Origin: Stichopus chloronotus
Taxonomy: Eukaryota; Echinodermata; Holothuroidea; Aspidochirotida; Stichopodidae
Assembly (NCBI GenBank): GCA_021234535.1
Contig: CM037836.1
Coordinates: 31,002,769 to 31,066,768, forward strand
DNA length: 64,000 nt
Direction: 5' to 3'
Position 1 is the stretch's first letter; every line of letters begins with the position of its first letter. The notes beneath the pieces are model-generated. The model worked only from the letters and a program-made list of their open reading frames with translations, was not told the DNA's origin and did no database searches. A program made the translations under genes and the position numbers. Positions 49,713-61,356 of this stretch are shown piece by piece.

Positions 49713-50378
49713 CAGTCCAGGAGAAATTCCCATCCATGTTGTCATGTTAGCAGGATCTTCAGGATGCTGCCTTGTTACAGTTTGAAGAAAATGTGTATTT
49801 AACAACTCATCCCCAGTCATTGAGATTTGGAAGATGGATAACAAATTCTGTGTATAAAAGCAAAGTTTTATTGGTTTGTTTTGCAAGTTTATGTTTCTAT
49901 TTTTGTAAGTTAATTGGAAACAATGGGAGGAGAACAAAGAGGACTTATAAAATAATTTGAATTCAACAAAGTGCAAAATTACTTCAATTCAATAGTGTCT
50001 GGTATCAAGATTTTTTTTTCTGTAAGCTAGTGGCACACCAATTTGTAAGAGTCAATAATATCCCATGTTATATTCAGTGAACTGTGGGTCTACAGAGGAG
50101 CCTGATCACAAGGTAGATACCAAACACCATTTAAATATTCAAGTTAAATGAGCGTCTGCATATTATGATTTAACTCTGGAATCTGTAAAATTGTACTAGG
50201 TGATGAAAGCACTAACTTAAATTTAAAAAAACTTTTAGTTGAGCAACGAGCAGATGCCTGTGACACTTATCATACTGTAACCAATATTTATTCCAATTAC
50301 TGTGCACAAAGTTTGACAGAGAAATATCTTCCATGATTTTTTTTTTTTTTTGAGGTAGGGCTGTGGACCACATAGCTA

Positions 50379-50776
50379 GGTTGTGTGGGGTCTTCAGCGT
50401 CTATCATGATTTAGTCTATGGTTGTCACAGCCTGCTAGGTTGTGTGAGGTCGCTCATCAAGGCTGTTGTGGGCACAGCCTGCTTTGTTGCATGTGGTCAC
50501 AAGGGTTGATCATGATCAGGCTATGGTGGTCACATCCTGCTACAGTAGGTTGTGTGAGGTCTCAACGGCACTCATCATATAAGACGATGGTTGTCACGGC
50601 CTACTTGTTTGGTTGTGTGTGGTCTCACAGGTCGTCACGACCAGGTTATGACGTTCACATTCAATAAGGCTGTGTGAGAAGTTAGGGGTCACTCATCATC
50701 AAAGCTTGCTTGCTTGGTTGTCTGTGGTCTCAAGGATTACTCATGACCAAGCTGTGGTGGTAACATCCTTCTAGTT
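50379..50776 (+). repeat. Degenerate minisatellite, about 7 units of 47-63 bp
   Basis: Units begin with a GGTTGTGTGAGGTC-like word at 50379, 50438, 50486, 50548, 50611, 50668 and 50715. They contain CACTCATCAT / CATGATCAGG and GGTTGTCACAGCCTGCT. Unit length varies between 47 and 63 bases, so this is an old array with indels. Confidence 0.8.
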
Positions 50777-51390
50777 TGTGTGCATTGTTCTTTGGGTGTG
50801 TTGGTTATGTTGAAGTGTAGAACCTGAACATTTCTGTAATCTTCAATACATTTCATGTATTATCACATGCATGAAAACCACCAAGAGCATGTATACCAAT
50901 CTGTGCAATTCAGCATTTTATTGTGATATTGCATAAGGAGACAGTTATAATGAAGGAACATTAGCTAAGTGTTTAGATAGTGTCCATGTTGAAAGTATCT
51001 GCAGCCACTGTATGTTCTGATGATAAGGATTACAGAATACAGACCGTATATCCCTTGGTGGTGTTACCATCCCAAAGCTCAGAGATAGCATTTTGAAAGT
51101 TGCTGCAAAAACTTAAAATATTCAATACAGTCTCACATTGGTTTGCTGCATACATACTTTATGAAATGTGTTTGATAGACTTCCATTGATTTAGATGAGA
51201 AACATCAATTGCAAATGTTTCAGTTCTGGCCTATGTTTGTCGTCCAAAAGTGCATATGTTTTTTCTCTAAATACTGCTAAGCATGAATAGCCACACCATC
51301 AAAATATGATACATTCATGAGAAGAACACAAAGTGATTCTTTCATATCTTCAAGACATCCCTCAGTGGCCATACGTTAATGTTGCCAGGG

Positions 51391-51580
51391 TTCCTGGACA
51401 TTTCCTACCTCCCCCCCCCCCAAGAAATCCCCTCTTCTCTTAACCCTATCCCATTTCCTGAAGGAACTGTCAGAGGGGAGTTGTCACAGGTGGAATTCTT
51501 TTTGGTTGGTGACTGTTCGGGTGAGAATTGCATGGGGGAAGTTGTCAGAGGGGGAATTTTGTGGGGGGAAATGTCTGTGT
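51391..51580 (+). repeat. GGGGAATT/GTTGTC-type repeat, copy 1 (inverted relative to 63150-63370)
   Basis: The segment reads TTCCTGGACA, a C11 run, TCTCTTAACCCTA, GGGGAGTTGTCACAGGTGGA and GGGGGAATTTT. The reverse complement of 63150-63370 has the same words in the same order. Internally the motif GGGGAATTxxGTTGTC is itself reiterated. Confidence 0.6.
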
Positions 51581-53029
51581 GTGAGTTGTCTGATTTCATG
51601 TTGCCATACTATTCACAAATTTACTTGTTGCAGTTTATTCATGAATTTATTTCACCTTAGAAAATTATTCTCTTCTTTTAATGATTAAAAAAAAAACATA
51701 CAACGGTATTGGTACCCTTCAAGTGAAGATTCCTTTTGCTAATCTGTGCAAACCCTGTCTCCTGAATATCTGTGTACTAATTGACCATAGTTGTATTGTT
51801 GTGTGGTATATCCACTGTAGGTGCATTGTATATGGTGGCGAGTAAACGTTTTTCAGTAGAAGCTACTTCTGAAGAAAATTAAATACTGTATTCACCTGTT
51901 TACATTTTGATTTGTTTAAGAAGAATGTAGTTTCCAGTATGAGGAATAACATGTTGCACCATGTATGAGACTGCATCAAGCTCTTCTGTTCAAAGAAGTA
52001 AATTTCTCAACAGAATCACTCCTTGAAATCTACGGATCTTTTATGAATGTTGACCCCCACTAAAAAGATGACAGCAGCCTAGACTTATTATGGTGCATTA
52101 ACCAGCTGTTTAATCTTACTTCCAATCCCCAATAGAGACTAGGATCCTCCTCTGTAATCTTCACCTCCCCTCTCCCCCCATTTATCACTTTCTTCAGGTA
52201 AACTGATGCGAGTTAAAAATTCATAGTGTTGGTCTCCTTTTAATGGTTGCTTTGCCCTGAACCAGAAAGTTACAGGACTGTGATTCCTTGCCAATATCTC
52301 ATTTTTTTACACCCACACAAGCAAAAGCAACCAGAGAAGGGAAGGCACCATATCAAAATGAAAAACCAAATGTAAGAATGACAACCGCATTCTATATCAC
52401 TTATGGGTTTGATGTTACTAAGTGCTGATGTGAAAGAGTAATGTTAACTCAACATTAATTGATGACAATGGTGGTCAAGAAGGATGGCTCTTTACGAAGG
52501 TGTTTCACAAGTTGATACCAAATTGTGGCTATGATTTGAGGAGTCATCAAAGGCAACCTGGAATACATCTTGCCTCCCATGGGAGTGTTTACTGGGACTA
52601 AAACAATCAAGTACTTTGTAAATCTTGACAGGGAATTGCTGGCAACTAGGAAATTCTCTGAAGGCTTAGAAAAGGTGATAAGAGCTATGTTTAGTGGTTG
52701 TTTGGAGAGCGCCTAGAAAATGGACTTTAAATGTTACACAAAATGAAAGAAAATGAGTCCAAAGTTTGGCAACAATACAATCTCTGCTATTAAAAATAGA
52801 TCTACATTTGTACAAGTTTTCAATTGAACAGAAATATGCATTATTTTTTTCATGCGAGTGACGTTTACCACTTCATATATTCACATTCAGGACTTGTAAA
52901 ATTCCTTAAGTATCACATGCTGGGCTTTTATATGCAGGACAGATCTTTGGAATGATAGCATGCATTACATTCCTTTCATGTCACAGTACAGTGATGACAA
53001 GTCTCCTATGGGGCAATTCAACTGACAGA

Positions 53030-53850
53030 CATTATTTGCTCATCAATGTGGACAATGTTGACGCTTTGAAGTTCTAGATGAGTTCAGTTGCTGAGATATC
53101 GTCCTTAATAGGTTTTCATACTTTAAGCTCTGGAGACCTCAAATGACTTTTGACCTCCATGGACAACAGTAGGGATCATGTACTCACACTAGACTACCAA
53201 CACAGCAACTTCAAAGTTCAATTACCTTTCCGTTCTTGAGATGTGTTAACAAGGTGGTCACACTGTGTGCTCTATTGACCTCACATGACCTTTGACCTCC
53301 ATATAAAAATGACAGACATCACCTACTCATTAGGTGCTACCAATGATAAGAGTTTGAACTCCCTTCAACATTGAGTTGCTCAGATATCTCCCTTAATAGG
53401 TTTTCATACGTTAAGCTCTGGTGACCTCAAATGAGCTTTGATCTACATGGAAAACAATGTAGGTAATCTACTCACAATGGACTACCAACATGCAAGTTTC
53501 ACGTTCAGGCACCTTTACCTCCTTGAGATACCGTGCTTACAAGGTGTTCAAACAATGTCCTCTATTGACCTCACATGACCTTTGACTGCCATAAAAAATG
53601 GATGACATCACTTTCTTGTCAGTTGCTATAGTGATGTGAGTTTGAAGTTCTAGCAACATTTAATTTCAAAATATCTCCTTTGATAGGTTTTCGTACATTA
53701 AACTGGTGACCTTAAATGACCATTGACCTACACGAAAAACAATCAGGATCATCTCCTCAAGATGGACTACCAACATACCAACTTTGAAGTTAGAGCACTA
53801 TTCCCATCTGGAGATATCATGTTTACAAGCCAAGGCATCACATACACACA
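53030..53850. repeat. Nested satellite: about 288-bp units made of two about 144-bp monomers with DR1-like words
   Basis: GATATC-type landmarks at 53096, 53384 and 53671 give a 287-288-base period (GAGATATCNTCCTTAATAGG, TTTTCATAC, TTAAGCTCTGG). Within it, a TGACCTTTGACCT-like word recurs at 53144, 53286, 53432, 53576 and 53718, giving a 142-146-base monomer. The 53286 copy is a perfect direct repeat with one-base spacing. A further TGACCT half-site lies four bases upstream in most monomers. The array fades near 53850 after CACACACACACC. Confidence 0.8.
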
Positions 53851-55074
53851 CACCATCACCATCGCATACATTCTTTGACTGCCACTGGCATGGAATAACA
53901 AATTGTCGTCTGTTTTATGACTCGCCGTTTTTAAGACAATCTTTCAAAATTGATGGAAGCTGAACAGAAGTTCAACACTGAGCATGTTTCATTGTATAAG
54001 TTTGCATAAAACAACCAAACAGATGTTACCCTTTCTAGAGTAACTGTAGGTCTCTGATATCTTGTAGACTCAGCCCATTGAATGCATACAACAAAACTAG
54101 CTGTGCTGGTATACTGCTGCATGAAAACCTCTGTCCTTAAAAAGTGAATCTGTGTTTCCTCTGGCTTCTCATATTAAGCTAACATTATTTTACATTTCAT
54201 CAACTAGAATATTCATTGCACAAATGGATGTTTATCTCATGCATGAAGGAAACCGTGAGAGGAAATCCTTTGAGAAATTGATGACTTTTCAGATGCAGCA
54301 TGTACAGGGTGACACAGACATTCTTGATCAGGTTTGGTACGGACAGACTGTGCAGAAGATACAAAAATCAAATTACTACAGTCGAAAATGATAATATGAT
54401 GTATCCTGGCAATCCTTGATAAATGAAAAAAGTGCAAAGACATACATTGATAACATTTACAGGCTGAAAATTCTGAAGGACAGACTACATTGTGCTGGTC
54501 CTTTCACTTTGATTTACACTTCTTTGTTGGATTTATATGAAAATCAACGTCTGGCCCAGAGAAGGAGTGTTCAAGACTTTAACTAGGGTAGCTATTCCCT
54601 GATGACTGAAAAGGTGCACAACTTTAGCTACCATCAAGCGACACACCAAGATGGGTTGGCACATGGCATACAAGAATAAATATGGCTTCAAAAACTTCCC
54701 AGATGACACGAAATGACACTTCCCAGGTGGTTTCAGATCTAGTCTTGAAATTAAGATATGTCTAAAAATGAAATTATTAATTGCTGGGAGGGTTTGCGGT
54801 CGGATTTCCAGAGTGGAGAAATGTCATGTCTGGCTCAGTGTTTCCCAAATGAAGGAGAGAGTACTCGAAATCCAGCATCATTTGTAGAAAAGTCCTCGCT
54901 TATCAAAAAGTAAGAAGACAATAGTTTCATTTGGTTTTGACATGAACTCTAAATTTGCCAATAACTTACGAAGTAGTTCAAAATACTGGGAAATAATTAC
55001 ATCATTCCAAAGGTGTGAATATCATCTGTAGGGAGTGCATACTTCAGGCAGATATGTGCAGTATTTTCTCCACT

Positions 55075-55250
55075 TCATTATCTGTGAATTTTATTGACGC
55101 AAATCACTGCACTTGACAAAAGGTGTGTTACTTCAGTAATAAGTATTCTCATCAATTCATTATCTGTAAATATAATTCATGAACATAAATACTCCGTACT
55201 TCATGTAAGCTGTCTATTTCAGCAATAAGTACTCTACCTCCCAGTTAGGA
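55075..55250. repeat. About 84-bp tandem duplication
   Basis: TTATCTGTGAATTTTATTGA..CTTCAGTAATAAGTATTCTC is followed 84 bases later by a diverged copy ending CAGCAATAAGTACTCTACC. Two units are clear, with a weaker trace upstream. Confidence 0.6.
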
Positions 55251-55400
55251 GTACAAAACTTCAAGGATGTAGTTCCTCTTTCCCATATCTCTCTCTCTCA
55301 TCAAGAGGATAATTCGACACCCTTCCTCTTTCCCGGCTATCTGCTCTTTCTTAGTTATCTCACACTGGTTAAATTGTCATCAAATCAGTCTTTCAATTTT

Positions 55401-55641
55401 AAAGGTTGTGTGACATGAAAATGACATATTGGACTACTGGGTGTATTAATCATTGAAAATGTTGAAAATAGCTACATATTCCATAAGAATCCATCAAATA
55501 TTGACAATTTTACAGGCAAATTCCTGTCTCACACCTACATCATGAATAAACATTGAGCTAAGTATGCAAATTTGTGATATCAAAAGATGGACTCCTACGA
55601 ATGAGGCTAGCTCTTTTCATGATGCATGTCACACAACCTTT
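55401..55641. mobile_element. 241-bp MITE with perfect 17-base terminal inverted repeats
   Basis: AAAGGTTGTGTGACATG at 55401-55417 and its exact reverse complement at 55625-55641 bound a 241-base AT-rich, non-coding core. Size, perfect ends and lack of coding capacity fit a miniature inverted-repeat transposable element. A target duplication is not evident. Both ends being identical suggests it is younger than the other repeats here. Confidence 0.75.
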
Positions 55642-55812
55642 GAAGACATGTACAATCTTGGGGCACGTTACTTGCTTCCAATTCAGTGCCTGTTATATTC
55701 CTTCTGTACACCACTAATGGCAATATATCTTCCTTTAATATGAGTAAAATACTCTATGATCAGCTCTGAGAGTCTATGGAGACAAACTGCTACCACTCCT
55801 TTGATGATGATG

Positions 55813-56036
55813 TCAACATTTCATTGTATTATTTGTCCTCATCACTGATGCACAGGCAGCTTGCAATGGGTTTGTTGGAAGAATTTTGATAGGAAGATTC
55901 CAAACAAGAGTGTCCACAGGTAAGGATTCCGGTCCCTGCCAAACTGCACTTTCAGATTCATCGGCTGGTATCACATGTTCATGGACTGGTTCCTTTGAGG
56001 TAATAAACTGGAAATGAAGCCTCCACTTTAAACAAA
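55813..56036 (-). CDS. RGP1: RAB6A-GEF complex partner protein 2 (RGP1), last coding exon
   Basis: Encodes the C-terminal 73 residues and TGA. It opens VCLKWRLHFQFITSKEP, matching human VSLKWRLHFEFVTSREP, then AVWQGPESLPVDTLVWNLPIKILPTNP, matching [26 protein letters not shown]. The split first codon with the previous exon reads Val. The acceptor is TTTTTCACAG. The tail after ILPTNP (LQAACASVMRTNNTMKC) is variable in the family. The stop ends this - strand gene facing KGD4. Confidence 0.93.
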
Positions 56037-56125
56037 CTGTGAAAAAGATGAAGAGGACAAGAATGAGACATATACATGAGCCATCAGAACATAGTAATAA
56101 ATCAAAATCATAAATGTACCTGAGT

Positions 56126-56569
56126 TGCAGTGAAAACTGTTCTTTCGAATTTTCTGTCACATTTAGAATGTAGTATGTGTTTCTTAACAGCTGTAACACA
56201 ACAATTCAGCGATGTTAATGTGCATAGATTGTGCTTCTTTCAATAAACACTGGCCATTTTTTGCTTGTAAACAGAAATGACTGTCAGTATTAGAAGGTAA
56301 CTTACTGTTGCATCCCTTACGCGTTCCAACACAAACCAAAATGTTGAACAACAGGCACAACAATGTGAACATGTGAAGGGGAGTATCTGAGGGCTATGGA
56401 CCGGCTTCTTAAAATATTTTCTATCTATTTTTCCTTTAAATGCATTTAATTGGTACATGTCTCAGAGATTGCATTCCTACAAATGGGGCTAAAATTGTTG
56501 TTTGGAATTTTTTGTCACATTTACAATCTAATATATGTATCTTAACACAGCTATGAAACAACTGAAGCG
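56126..56569. repeat. Diverged duplicate of about 85 bp in the last RGP1 intron
   Basis: 56126-56211 and 56489-56569 are direct copies sharing GAATTTTCTGTCACATTTA, TATGTGTTTCTTAACAGC and CAATTCAGCG-like words, about 360 bases apart. They lie in the intron between the last two RGP1 exons (56037-56788), which otherwise shows nothing. Confidence 0.6.
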
Positions 56570-56788
56570 CCAAAGGAGTAAGATCAGGATATATTTAAAT
56601 GTGACAACCCTCATCCTCTCACTATCTTGGGTAAAATACAAGTCACTGAAACAAGATTAACTTTACACTGTCTAAATTGATAGAAAAAGTTTCATCCCAT
56701 TGATGAAACTGATTTGCATATTATACATAAAATGGTTTGCATATTTAAAAGTTTGCTAAAATTTGTTGAGAAAGGAAACGAGCCTTAC

Positions 56789-56966
56789 CAATATCTGTAA
56801 TAAAACTGGGTGTTACATGTAGGGGAATCGGTAAGATCATGTGTGACTTCTGCAAATGTAAACAAAACTCCTGATGTTTGCCATGGCAGCTAATAGCTGG
56901 AGTCTGGTCGGATCTACGTCTACATTCCTCGGAGACTTGCTCTTCACTCTGCAGAACGACTGAATA
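56789..56966 (-). CDS. RGP1: RGP1, second-to-last coding exon
   Basis: 59 codons plus one base: YSVVLQSEEQVSEECRRR, then HGKHQEFCLHLQKSHMILPI and PLHVTPSFITDI. These match human FSVSLQTEERVQPEYQRR, ARHQESCLHTTRTSFSLPI and PLSSTPGFCTAI in order. The acceptor has a strong T tract (TTTTTTTTTCAG), and the donor is TTG|GTAAGG in phase 1. Confidence 0.92.
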
Positions 56967-57307
56967 CTGAAAAAAAAAACAAATAGACGAGAGGTTGATG
57001 GAGACATCCATGGAGATGGTAGCAAGCAGAAAATATTGGTAAGATGACTGAAAGTTTGAAAAATTAAGGGAAGTGAGATCAATCAAGGGATGTCAGAACA
57101 CCTCTGTGTCAAAATATCGACACTCTGGTGAGGAACCAGCATGCCGTGAAATATTCTTGTAGGAAATACTTCCTCTAAACACCAGTTCTATGAGAGTGAT
57201 ATGTGGGTGCACCCTTCAAGACCAAGTGACATCCATCTAACAAAGAGCTGGCTTCCTTCGGACATTGCAAAAGTAAATCTCTGAATCACAGTTCACAAAA
57301 ATGTGTT

Positions 57308-57357
57308 TATATATATTACTAGTTTTTATATATATATTACTAGTTTTTATATATATA
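57308..57357. repeat. About 22-bp tandem repeat in an RGP1 intron
   Basis: TATATATTACTAGTTTTTA is repeated just over twice. It lies in the intron 56967-58199, which shows no other feature except a perfect CRE word at 57462-57469. Confidence 0.75.
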
Positions 57358-58199
57358 TGGCTTTTCAAAGCAAACAGATGATGTGGACTATTGCAGTGTC
57401 ATTATTTCTTTTGTAAGTCCTATATTAATTGCCTCCTCACTAGGGGTTTCACATTGGTAAGTGACGTCAATATTTTTAAAGACGACATGCTTCTAAAACG
57501 ATACCCTTGGGCAAAAGAAAATACTCTCAGCTGTCCTTGAAATAAACATGAAGTATACAAAGGACAACATAAGGCATATCATATGCCTCCCTCCTAGACG
57601 TCATAAAGTTGCATATTTGGTTTATGTTAATTCATGATTGCAAAACAGAAATTTATCTGCAAAATGATCAATGGTTTGATGGATTTCCATGGAAATTCTT
57701 TGTCTTTTATTTTCTGTTCTAAATCATTAACTTGGTCATTACTTCAAAATGTCTTTTTCATGTCACATTGTTTAAATGCATAAACATGAATGGAGCAACC
57801 ATGTATTATCACTAAAGCAACCTCTAAATACTTTTACTCATCACTCAATAGCTGTGTATTTCCAAAAAGCTGACAACTTAGTGAAGTGCACAATTAGTAT
57901 CCTATACATAAATACTAAATCATTCTGGAATAAACGACATAACCTTGATATATCTAACTGCAATATTCAACTTGGCGTGTGGGTGGGGATAAGTATTTTT
58001 TCCTGGAAAATCATTGTACACAAGAAACCACTGCACTGAAAATTCTTTAAAATTACATTGACACTAGAATGTGCAGGAAAAGACTCACACAGGAATGGGG
58101 AGACGTGTAAAGCTTACGAAAGGTTGCATTCGTCAGATTGGTAAAGAAGAGATAAAACAAGTTACGAAAACATGGCTGGTATGAGATATCATGACTTAC

Positions 58200-58327
58200 T
58201 TGTAAACAAGGTACAGTACTTTGGGAAAAGTCTATAGTACCAATTATGTCTTCTCCTAACTTGAAAGCAGGTTTAAAGAGGCAGAACCTTGCTACCACTC
58301 CACCAGTGTTGGAAATGTTATAGGTAT
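58200..58327 (-). CDS. RGP1: RGP1, coding exon for the KLGEDIIGTIDF block
   Basis: Encodes NTYNISNTGGVVARFCLFKP, AFKLGEDIIGTIDFSQST and VPCLQ. Human RGP1 has LYNISDGRGKVGTFGIFKS, VYRLGEDVVGTLNLGEGT and VACLQ. The acceptor is ACTTTCAG, and the donor CAA|GTAAGT is consensus, in phase 0. This is the arrestin-like core of the protein. Confidence 0.93.
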
Positions 58328-60618
58328 CTGAAAGTGACAGAGACAGGCATCATAAGATCACAAACAATAAAGCATAGGTTATTAAGGATAGTCACAGATA
58401 AGAGCAGCTTACACAGAGTTAAAAATCTCCTAGTTTTACTAAATTAGGTGACCATGTACTTCTAGGTGCAAACACAATGTTACTTGACATTTCCATTACA
58501 CACAACATCATTTAATGTTATTCCATTGTTCTCACTTGGCTTTTGAAAACAAAAATTCAACTTAAATTCACCTTTCAATTATTATACCTTTCCAGTAACT
58601 TTGAGCAAAGTCAGCAATAACATTTAAATCTGACATAGTTTACCCTTTTCTGGAGCAAGACCTATGCATAATTAAGTAGCTCACCATGCAAAGCCTCATA
58701 CCTCATTATGAACAGTTATGTTGGAATTATCCATCTTGCTAGCACTTTCCTTATCCTTGATTAGTACAAATGAAATTGTAAGAAGGCAAAAAGAAGTCCA
58801 CTGATCATAGGGAACAGCTTCTTGCAACAACAGGTCAATGGAATATTGAGTAATCCAAACAGCATCTTTGCTTCCTGGCTTATGGTTCCCTGCCAATCTT
58901 GCTTGCAAGGCTTCACTTCTTTGAACATTTGTAAGAGCACCTTCTTTCACGAGCAATGGGTCATGCTCGTTAAATCAAGAGTCAAATAGTCGATAGAAGT
59001 CAGAGAGGGTTTGAACCCTGTTTGAATGATTCAATGGTTCCTCATCAGCAAACAGCAATCCTAGGAAACTGATAATTACATTTACTTGCTTAATCATGCT
59101 TAAGATCTGACACAGTTACCAGCATTTTACCAGGCTTACCAGGCAAGTGGACTCAAGTACAATGCTAGCACACTTCAATCTTTCCACCCTCAGATACATG
59201 ACCATCATCCCATTCCCTTTGTTTTAATTGACAACAACACACAATTTGAAGAACATAATATACAATTGTTGGTTCCTTTCCTTTTCTTTGAGTGGGGGGA
59301 GGGGCCAGAGTTCTGGCAAGTTCAAAATTTAGGATAATGTAGGATTTTAAAGAAATATACAGGAGAAGTAATGTGAAGGTCCAAAATTTGCAGGAAAGTA
59401 GGACCTATAGGTTTCCACATGGAAGCCTGCATTAATGGCACGGTCACAATTACAACACCAAACCCCATTCAGTAGCATTCTTACACCATTAAATACCTCC
59501 CCCCCTCCACATGCTTCTGTGACCCAGCCATGCTGCTGACCCAAGAACTACAGCAGCAAAGCCACTGAATCTCAATACTACTGGTTGTTTGAAGTTCCTT
59601 TGTAAGGATGTCCTGAATATGTTACAAACAGCTGTGATTGAAGAGGTTAACAAAAAAAAAAAAACAGCAAAGTTTGAATCTGGCTGATGTATCTGGTTGA
59701 TGAATCTGGTGGACAAAATATTAGACTTTGGCCTCTTCAGTTCATTTGCCTGCCATCCCTTGAGAAAAATGTAATAAGGTAAATGTCTTCATTGATGTCA
59801 ATTAAACAGTTGTTTGAGTTTTGCCTCACCTCTCTGAAAATGTGGGTGGCTAAACACATTTTATCAAAGCATTGTTCTAATCGAGCTAACTGTGTAAGGA
59901 TTAGTTGACTAACCACGACAGCCACTTAAGTACTATTGCGTAAAATTTCAGTAACTCTCTTTATGTTGTTGTCTGAAGAAAAGGGTCATGTCAAAGTAAT
60001 GAACACAGGCTGTAAAAGGGTTAAATGATGTTGCTAGGTGAATGATATTAGACTGGAAGTGCCTAATTAAGGTATTGCCGGTATAGAGGGAAAAAATATC
60101 TTTGAACTAACTGAGACACTTATCTCCCCTCGATTTTGTTTCACAGTATTAGCAGTAATTAAATTAAACACACAACTGGCGTCTGACACTCTTCTTTTGT
60201 TCTTTTTGAAGTTGAGAATACACACAATTGAGTTGTGAACCTCAGTACAACCTCTTCCTTTACTATTGCACACTTTAATCACAGCAAACTAAAGGAGTAA
60301 CTTAAAAAACTACTGCCCAAGACCCACCAGTCCAAACAAAGGATTGAAAGATATACAATTTATGCAAGTACTGTAGGCAAAACAATGGGACAAGATCTAT
60401 CTTTGTAAGGTTTCAGGCAATTCTTTGGTCAGTAATCTGCCATAAAAGCACCTAAAACTAGTACCATATTTTGCTTACATACAGAGAAGCATGATGGAGA
60501 AGTTTGACACACATTGACAATGGATTCAGGCCCTGACATCATTTTACAAGAATACCAGAATATCCAGCTTAGCGAGACAATATCTCTATACATGTAATGT
60601 ATTGAAATAAAAACTTAC
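58328..60618 (-). other. RGP1 intron (2.3 kb) with an unassigned open frame
   Basis: On the - strand, 58979-58696 is open and reads FNEHDPLLVKEGALTNVQ..., then HKPGSKDAVWITQYSIDLLL. It looks more protein-like than neighbouring frames, but I do not recognise it. It is not part of RGP1 by homology and lacks an obvious matching splice frame. It may be a decayed transposon or retrocopy fragment, or chance. Nothing else was recognised in the intron. Confidence 0.4.
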
Positions 60619-60759
60619 TTGGACTCTTTTTTGAAGTGACTGTCATAAGAACTTGCATTGCCAGATCTAAAAGAGAATTTTGTGGTTTACTCTGAGCCAG
60701 GAACGGATTACTGGAATCAAACTCTTCATCGTCATTTAAAGTAGAAACATCTCCAAGAC
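60619..60759 (-). CDS. RGP1: RGP1, coding exon for the acidic linker
   Basis: After TTGATTTGCAG the exon reads GLGDVSTLNDDEEFDSSNPF, then LAQSKPQNSLLDLAMQVLMT and VTSKKSP, ending at the donor CCAA|GTAAGT in phase 1. It corresponds to the less conserved human region GLQDVRFPQDEAVAPSSPF through ERLMAATSCRS. Homology here is weaker than in flanking exons, but phase, splice sites, order and the GLxDV and SSNPF anchors agree. Confidence 0.85.
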
Positions 60760-61116
60760 CTGCAAATCAACAAAAACATGGGTTTACTTTTAATGTTATT
60801 GTGTTAATACAAACAACAGAATCTAGTTTCACACAATATTTACCTTTAAAACAGTATTTGCTCGGTACACTTCAGAGATCACAGTGGAAAAATAACAACA
60901 AAATACAAAAAAAAAAAAACCTGACTCATGGCAGTCAGTATCATAATTGACTGCACTCACTGTATAATACAGTTAAAGAGGATGGAGCCTACAGCACATC
61001 TATAACGATGTAGGAACTGGAATGCTTCATATTGTACTGAACTTTGAAGCATAACCAGTAACAATATATATGCATTGATACTGATAACTATGAAGGCATG
61101 GCACTATATCATTGAC

Positions 61117-61356
61117 AGTGCTGTCAACCCTATAGCATACAACAGTGCTGTCCATCCTACAGCATACAACAGTGCTGTCCACCCTACAGCATACAACAGG
61201 CTGTCAACCCTGCAGCATACAACGGTGCTGTCGACCTTGCAACATACAACAGTGCTGTCGACCCTGCAGCATATAACAGTTGTGTCAACCCTACAGCATA
61301 CAACAGTGCTGTCCACCCTACACATACAACAGTGCTGTCCACCCTACAGCATACAA
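61117..61356. repeat. 27-bp minisatellite, about nine copies, in an RGP1 intron
   Basis: The unit AGTGCTGTCCACCCTACAGC plus ATACAAC is repeated at 61117, 61144, 61171, 61198 and onwards, with small deletions in the fourth and eighth copies. Since 27 is divisible by three, both strands give periodic open frames that are not genes. It lies in the intron 60760-61760. Confidence 0.93.

Larger units (their letters stand above)
49713..55812. other. Convergent spacer between KGD4 and RGP1 (6.1 kb)
   Basis: No gene was recognised. It contains the KGD4 3' untranslated region of unknown length, a minisatellite, a degenerate GGGGAATTGTC-type repeat, a nested satellite, a short tandem repeat and a MITE, all listed separately. 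On the - strand the nearest AATAAA for RGP1 is at 55090-55095, about 720 bases past its stop codon. For KGD4 I saw no AATAAA within about 1 kb of its stop. Confidence 0.6.
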
